In this document: positions 43,886 through 47,536 of the stretch, one piece after another
Layout of the letters: every line of letters begins with the position of its first letter
Position numbering within the stretch: position 1 is the stretch's first letter
Source: Nostocoides jenkinsii Ben 74
GTDB taxonomy: Bacteria > Actinomycetota > Actinomycetes > Actinomycetales > Dermatophilaceae
DNA length: 47,536 bases
Direction: 5' to 3'
Assembly: GCF_001046875.1 (NCBI RefSeq)
Contig: NZ_HF571038.1
Span: 1,962,071 to 2,009,606 of the forward strand
Notes under the pieces: generated by a model
Database searches by the model: none
The model's input: only the letters and a program-made list of their open reading frames with translations
Told to the model about the DNA's origin: nothing
Position numbers and translations under genes: made by a program

Positions 43886-44615
43886 AAACCACTGCGCCCC
43901 AACGCGTCGCGCCATGCGCCTGGGGATCGCCGGCCCCGTCGGCACCGGCAAGAGCTCCTTGATCATGATGATCTGCCGAGAGCTCGCCCACGACATCGCC
44001 ATCGGGGTCGTCACGAACGACATCTATACCGATGAGGATGCGCGGATGATCCGCGCCGCCGGAGTGCTGGACCCTGCTCGCGTCCTCGCTGTCGAGACGG
44101 GGGCGTGTCCGCATACGGCCATCCGCGACGACATCACGGCCAACGCCATGGCCTGTGAACGACTCGAGGCTCAGCACGGGCCGCTCGATGTGATCCTCGT
44201 CGAGTCCGGCGGCGACAACCTCACCGCGACCTTCTCGCCGGCCCTGGTCGACGTCCAGATCTTCCTCATCGATGTCGCCGGCGGTGGTGATGTCGCACGC
44301 AAGGGTGGCCCGGGCATCGAGCGGGCGGATCTTTTGGTGGTCAACAAGACCGATCTGGGACCGCACGTCGGTGTCGATGTGCCGATGATGTATGCCGATG
44401 CCCTCGCCGCTCGACAGGGCGGCCCAGTGATCGCCTTGTCCCGCAACGACTTCCGAGCCGTTGCCGAGCTGCGCGGGTGGGTGCTCGACCAGCACGCGGC
44501 ATACATTCAGGGACGGCTTGAGCCGGCAGATCCGGGTCCGATGGCAGCGCACCGCCACGGCCCCGGCGAACCCGAGCATGCGCACGCCGGCGGGCGACAC
44601 GGGCATACGCACTGA
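43878..44615 (+). CDS. ureG: Urease accessory GTPase UreG with His-rich tail
   Basis: A 245-aa SIMIBI GTPase. P-loop GPVGTGKSS is near residues 19-27, the nickel-binding CPH motif is in [14 protein letters not shown], and [13 protein letters not shown] gives guanine specificity. The C-terminus is rich in His ([15 protein letters not shown] then HGHTH) and probably stores or passes nickel. No ureE is present, so this tail may replace its role. GTG 43878 with GAGGAGA upstream. Confidence 0.94.
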   Translation: MPENHCAPTRRAMRLGIAGPVGTGKSSLIMMICRELAHDIAIGVVTNDIYTDEDARMIRAAGVLDPARVLAVETGACPHTAIRDDITANAMACERLEAQHGPLDVILVESGGDNLTATFSPALVDVQIFLIDVAGGGDVARKGGPGIERADLLVVNKTDLGPHVGVDVPMMYADALAARQGGPVIALSRNDFRAVAELRGWVLDQHAAYIQGRLEPADPGPMAAHRHGPGEPEHAHAGGRHGHTH

Positions 44616-44619
44616 GTCG

Positions 44620-45348
44620 ATGACGCTCGCGACCGAGACCACCGAACTCGACGTGACCCTCGGCCCGCGCGGGGCGCAGGTCCGCGCCGGCGGAGGCGCG
44701 CTGCGAGTGCTCACGCAGTCCTGCGATGGCGCGCGCGTGCGGGTTGCGGTGGTGCCGGAGCGCGCACTGCTGCTGGCCGGTGACGATGTTGTCCTCCGTG
44801 TTCATGTTGGGGAGGGTGTGCAGCTGCACCTCCAGGACATTGCCGGGACGATCGCGCACGACATGCGCGGCGGGCAAGCGCGCTGGCGGTTCGAGGTGGA
44901 TATCGCTGCCGACGGATGTCTGCTGCACGAGGCGCTTCCCTGGGTCTCGGCGCAGGGCTCGTGCGTCGAACGCGATCTGATCCTCGACCTGGCGCCGGGC
45001 GCCGCGGCGCTGCTACGCGAGACGATCGTGCTCGGGCGGCACGGCGAAGGGCCCGGGCAGCTGGTGAGCCGGACGCGGGTGGCGCGCGACGGCATACCCG
45101 TGCTCGTGGAAGACCTGCATGCCGCCGATATGGCGCCCGCGCGGGTCCTCGATGCGGTGTACGCGTTCGGTGTCGAGAGCCCGCCCGCGCCAGGCGCCAC
45201 TCGGCTGGTGACCGCCGGTGGTGAGGTCATCCACCGCGTCCTTGGGGACGCCGCGCACCCGGCCTCCGCCGTGCTCGATCAGGTGTGGCGCCGGTGCTCA
45301 GCGGCCGTCATCCCTAGGTCGCGGGGAAACTTACTGTCGCTGGGATGA
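44620..45348 (+). CDS. ureD: Urease accessory protein UreD (UreH)
   Basis: A 242-aa scaffold protein that binds apo-urease and UreFG. RVAVVPERALLLAGDDVVLR and VHVGEGVQLHLQDIAGTIAH belong to the family, as does the LVSRTRVARDG strand. Shorter than many homologues. The last dozen codons (IPRSRGNLLSLG) lie within the right copy of the 64-bp repeat, so the native C-terminus may have been replaced by repeat sequence. Four bases after ureG. Confidence 0.88.
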   Translation: MTLATETTELDVTLGPRGAQVRAGGGALRVLTQSCDGARVRVAVVPERALLLAGDDVVLRVHVGEGVQLHLQDIAGTIAHDMRGGQARWRFEVDIAADGCLLHEALPWVSAQGSCVERDLILDLAPGAAALLRETIVLGRHGEGPGQLVSRTRVARDGIPVLVEDLHAADMAPARVLDAVYAFGVESPPAPGATRLVTAGGEVIHRVLGDAAHPASAVLDQVWRRCSAAVIPRSRGNLLSLG

Positions 45349-45375
45349 CAGCAAAGTTCCCCACCACCGCCGGGC
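45312..45375 (+). repeat. Right 64-bp direct repeat flanking the urea module
   Basis: Same-orientation partner of 35912-35975 (about 80% identity), starting exactly 9400 bp later. It also contains a CTGTC-N8-GACAG stem (45333-45350) inside GGGGAA...TTCCCC arms. It overlaps the 3' end of ureD. Confidence 0.75.
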
Positions 45376-45400
45376 CTATTCGAGTCGGGGCCTATTCGAG
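45372..45400. repeat. Short tandem duplication after ureD
   Basis: GGGCCTATTCGAG-like 13-mers occur at 45372-45384 and 45388-45400 (16-bp period), overlapping the 3' edge of the right repeat and the end of the lipoprotein remnant. A duplication scar similar in form to the one at 5678-5707. Confidence 0.45.
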
Positions 45401-45954
45401 GTCGTGCAGCAAAGACAGGGCCTTGGGGCACTTCTTCGTCAACCACGCCTTCTCCTCGTCCACCGCGGCCATGATGCTCGGGTCCGCGAGGATGCCGCCC
45501 TCACTGATGTCGGGGATCTTCCCCGTGATCACGTAATCGAGTAACGCGTCACTGACCTTGAGCACCTTGACGAAGGCGTCATGAATCTCGGGCGGCGCTG
45601 CCGCGGCCATCTCGCCGGTGAGTTCCTTCAACTGCTTCGCCTTGGCCTTGTCGTTGTCGAGAATGGCGCCTCAGCCAGCGCTTTTGCCCCCTTGGTCTTG
45701 GTCAGGAGGAAATCGCAGAAAGAATGCGAGTCCATCGCTTTGACGGGTGCGCTGGTCTTGGTCTGCGTGGCGGACGAGTAGGACTTGGCTGACCGGCCGG
45801 ACGTGGCTGACTTCGCCTGCGGAGTCGAGGTCGTCGACGCCGATGTGCCACCGCCAGACGACTGCGTCGGCGACGCTGATCCGCCGCAACCAGTCAGCGT
45901 GACCGCAGCGAGCGTGGTCAGCACGACGGACGTTCGTATGGTGTGCAGTTTCAT
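45392..45954 (-). pseudogene. Small lipoprotein, frameshifted
   Basis: ATG 45954 opens a signal peptide MKLHTIRTSVVLTTLAAVTL with lipobox TLTGC, then a Ser/Thr-rich linker and SHSFCDFLLTKTKGAKALAE. Near 45667 the frame is lost in a short CC run; one added base would continue into ILDNDKAKAKQLKELTGEMA, VLKVSDALLDYVITGKIP and a stop at 45392. Corrected, it would be about 187 aa with a helical C-terminal domain. Family not recognised. Decay or sequencing error. Confidence 0.68.
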
Positions 45955-46175
45955 CGCGATGCCTTTGGGTTCTGTCGGCACGGGCATTTGCCGGGCTCGC
46001 TGAAGAGGGCGTCGCGGGCGCGGTGATACGTGCCGACAAGGACCGCGAGAGGACGCGGCGAGCCTCACAGGAAGCACACAGCAGGGTCACCGATTCGGGC
46101 AAAGCCGCCCGCGGGAATCTCTAGGGGTACAGCAGGCCACCTGCGCAAGCCCCAACCCGAAAGGCTCCCTCCGCC

Positions 46176-47450
46176 ATGAACCTCCGCTCCAAGAAGCTCG
46201 CCGCCCTTGCCTCGTCGGCCGCCCTCGTCAGCGTGATGCTCGCAGGTTGCGGTGTCGCGGTGTCGGATTCGAGCGGCTCGCTCACCTCGGCAACGACGTC
46301 GACCAGCGTGACGTCCACCGCGCAGACCGGCACCTCGTCTGGCGCCACCGTCGTTCAGGCGGCCAGTGTTTCGCCGTCCGTCGATACGCACTATGACGCC
46401 GACGATCTCACGTGGGACGCCGCCGATGAGGTGGCGATCAACCTGGCTGACGGCGCGAGCACGGCCGGCAACGGTGTCACGGTGGACGGCAACACGGTGA
46501 CGATCACCGAGGACGGGGTTTATCGCATCTCCGGGACCCTCAGCGACGGCCAGATCGTGATAGCGGCCCCGGATGACGCGGCCATCGTGGTGATTCTCGA
46601 CGGCGTCACCATCACCAACTCCTCCGGCCCGGCCATCGCGGTGACGAGCGCCGACGAGGTGAGTTTGGTGCTCGCGGACGGGTCGACGAACGCCGTGACG
46701 GATGGCGCGGCATACACCATCTCCGACGACTCGACGCCGACGGGGGCCATCGCCTCGGCATCCGACCTGACCATCGCGGGCAACGGAACCCTCACCGTGA
46801 CCGGCCGGACCGGAGACGGCATCAGCAGCTCCGACGGCCTCGTGATCGCCTCCGGGACCCTCTCGGTGACGGCCGTGGACGACGGCATTCGCGGGAAGGA
46901 CTACGTGCAGGTACTCGACGGGACCGTGACCGTCGATGCGCAAGGAGACGGCGTGAAGAGTGACAACGCCGACGACGCCGACCGCGGGTGGGTCCGCATC
47001 GACGGCGGCACCGTGACTGTCAACTCCGGCGACGACGGCATCAAGGGCGAGCAGGCCCTGACCATCACCGACGGCGCCGTGACTGTCGAGACCAGCGTGG
47101 AGGGGATCGAGTCCCAAGCGGTCACGATCTCCGGCGGAGACGTCTCGGTGACGGCCTCCGACGACGGCATCAACGGGACGATGGGAACGCAGCAGGGCGG
47201 CACCGAGTCCGACGACGGCTCCCTGGTCTCCATCACCGGCGGCACCGTGACCGTGCAGGCCGGCAAGGACGGTATCGACGGCAACGGTTCGATCAGCCTG
47301 ACCGGCGGCACCATCTCGATCACCAGCAGCGGACAGGGCGGCGACGGCCCGGTGGACGGCAACGGCACGGTGACCCTCGATGGCGCGACGCTCACCGCCA
47401 ATGGCACCACGATCACCTCGGCCAGCCAGCTGAGCACCGGCCACCGCTGA
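46176..47450 (+). CDS. Cthe_2159-like carbohydrate-binding domain lipoprotein
   Basis: A 424-aa exported protein. Signal peptide with lipobox MLAGC (Cys25), a Ser/Thr-rich linker, then from about residue 70 a parallel beta-helix of repeated G-T-V-T-V, D-D-G-I and T-I-S-G-G units (for example ITDGAVTVETSVEGIESQ and VSVTASDDGINGTMG). This matches the PF14262 family, whose founder binds cellulose or pectin-like polysaccharide with calcium. The D-D-G-I turns could hold calcium. It stands alone in the available sequence. Confidence 0.85.
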   Translation: MNLRSKKLAALASSAALVSVMLAGCGVAVSDSSGSLTSATTSTSVTSTAQTGTSSGATVVQAASVSPSVDTHYDADDLTWDAADEVAINLADGASTAGNGVTVDGNTVTITEDGVYRISGTLSDGQIVIAAPDDAAIVVILDGVTITNSSGPAIAVTSADEVSLVLADGSTNAVTDGAAYTISDDSTPTGAIASASDLTIAGNGTLTVTGRTGDGISSSDGLVIASGTLSVTAVDDGIRGKDYVQVLDGTVTVDAQGDGVKSDNADDADRGWVRIDGGTVTVNSGDDGIKGEQALTITDGAVTVETSVEGIESQAVTISGGDVSVTASDDGINGTMGTQQGGTESDDGSLVSITGGTVTVQAGKDGIDGNGSISLTGGTISITSSGQGGDGPVDGNGTVTLDGATLTANGTTITSASQLSTGHR

Positions 47451-47497
47451 TCAAGGGAGGCCAACTCCGTCCAGCCCACCCGGTCGCGCCCCTCGCG

Positions 47498-47536
47498 GAC
47501 GCAATAGCCGGCGGCGGACGCAAAAGCTATTGCGTC
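47498..47536. terminator. Hairpin at the window end
   Basis: GACGCAATAGC (47498-47508) and GCTATTGCGTC (47526-47536) are perfect 11-bp complements around a 17-nt loop, 48 bp past the lipoprotein stop. Likely a terminator; the window ends on the last base of the arm, so a longer stem is possible. Confidence 0.55.

Noticed and set aside
45312-45375. Simple terminator explanation for the right repeat
   Set aside because: The CTGTC/GACAG stem of the right copy is not preserved in the left copy, so a shared hairpin function is not supported.
2709-46715. CGGCATAC as a strand-polar KOPS-type translocase signal
   Set aside because: Copies are split 23 to 23 between strands, with no skew across the window; a polar signal should be biased within one replichore.
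1-47536. CRISPR arrays, tRNA and rRNA genes
   Set aside because: No evenly spaced repeats, cloverleaf or rRNA-like stretches were seen on either strand.

Overview
The window is high-GC DNA (roughly two-thirds G+C by eye) with actinobacterial gene families throughout: an SCO6745-family protein, a DUF222/HNH endonuclease, a DUF2397/2398/2399 SMC system, GTG starts and several leaderless-looking promoters. An actinobacterium, perhaps Micrococcales, fits best; the family-level assignment is a guess. No rRNA, tRNA or CRISPR array was seen.

Layout. 1-2280: one end of an IS21-family element (istA and part of istB). 2342-6667: accessory cargo, namely an SCO6745 protein, a hemerythrin, a protein with C-terminal tandem repeats, and a junction where two headless genes meet. 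6695-16290: a leftward run of six overlapping genes, consisting of a complete Wadjet-type plasmid-defence SMC system (jetABCD) followed by a CPBP membrane protease and a TetR regulator. 16337-19050: a PIN-toxin remnant, a LysR regulator, a nucleotidyltransferase toxin-antitoxin-like pair and a GNAT. 19089-23799: a nitrosative/denitrification cluster with a Cys-bearing regulator, DUF2249, an NnrS-like membrane protein, and a membrane module plus copper nitrite reductase (NirK) that look like one gene split by a frameshift. 23802-33686: a gene-decay zone mixing intact small enzymes (HNH, SGNH hydrolase, VOC, GNATs, a GNAT-GNAT-beta-lactamase fusion, RibD-like reductase, TetR) with at least six broken genes. 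33709-35917: a YdeI-like gene and two PIN toxin-antitoxin operons, each with a palindromic operator, around a DoxX gene. 36146-45348: a rightward urea module, urtABCDE then ureABCFGD, bracketed by 80%-identical 64-bp direct repeats. 45392-47536: a frameshifted lipoprotein, a Cthe_2159-like lipoprotein and a terminal hairpin.

Functional logic. Urea is imported by UrtABCDE and hydrolysed by UreABC, with UreFGD as nickel maturation factors (no ureE; UreG carries its own His-rich tail). A GlnR-like array of pentamers precedes urtA. The NirK cluster would reduce nitrite at the outer face of the membrane under control of a candidate Fe-S regulator. Wadjet would cleave incoming circular plasmids.

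The most striking unexplained signal is a DNA word, CGGCATAC (or its complement GTATGCCG). I counted 46 copies, about one per kilobase, against about two expected from composition. They are split evenly between strands, occur in all reading frames, and are absent from the IS21 element and nearly all of the first 8.7 kb.
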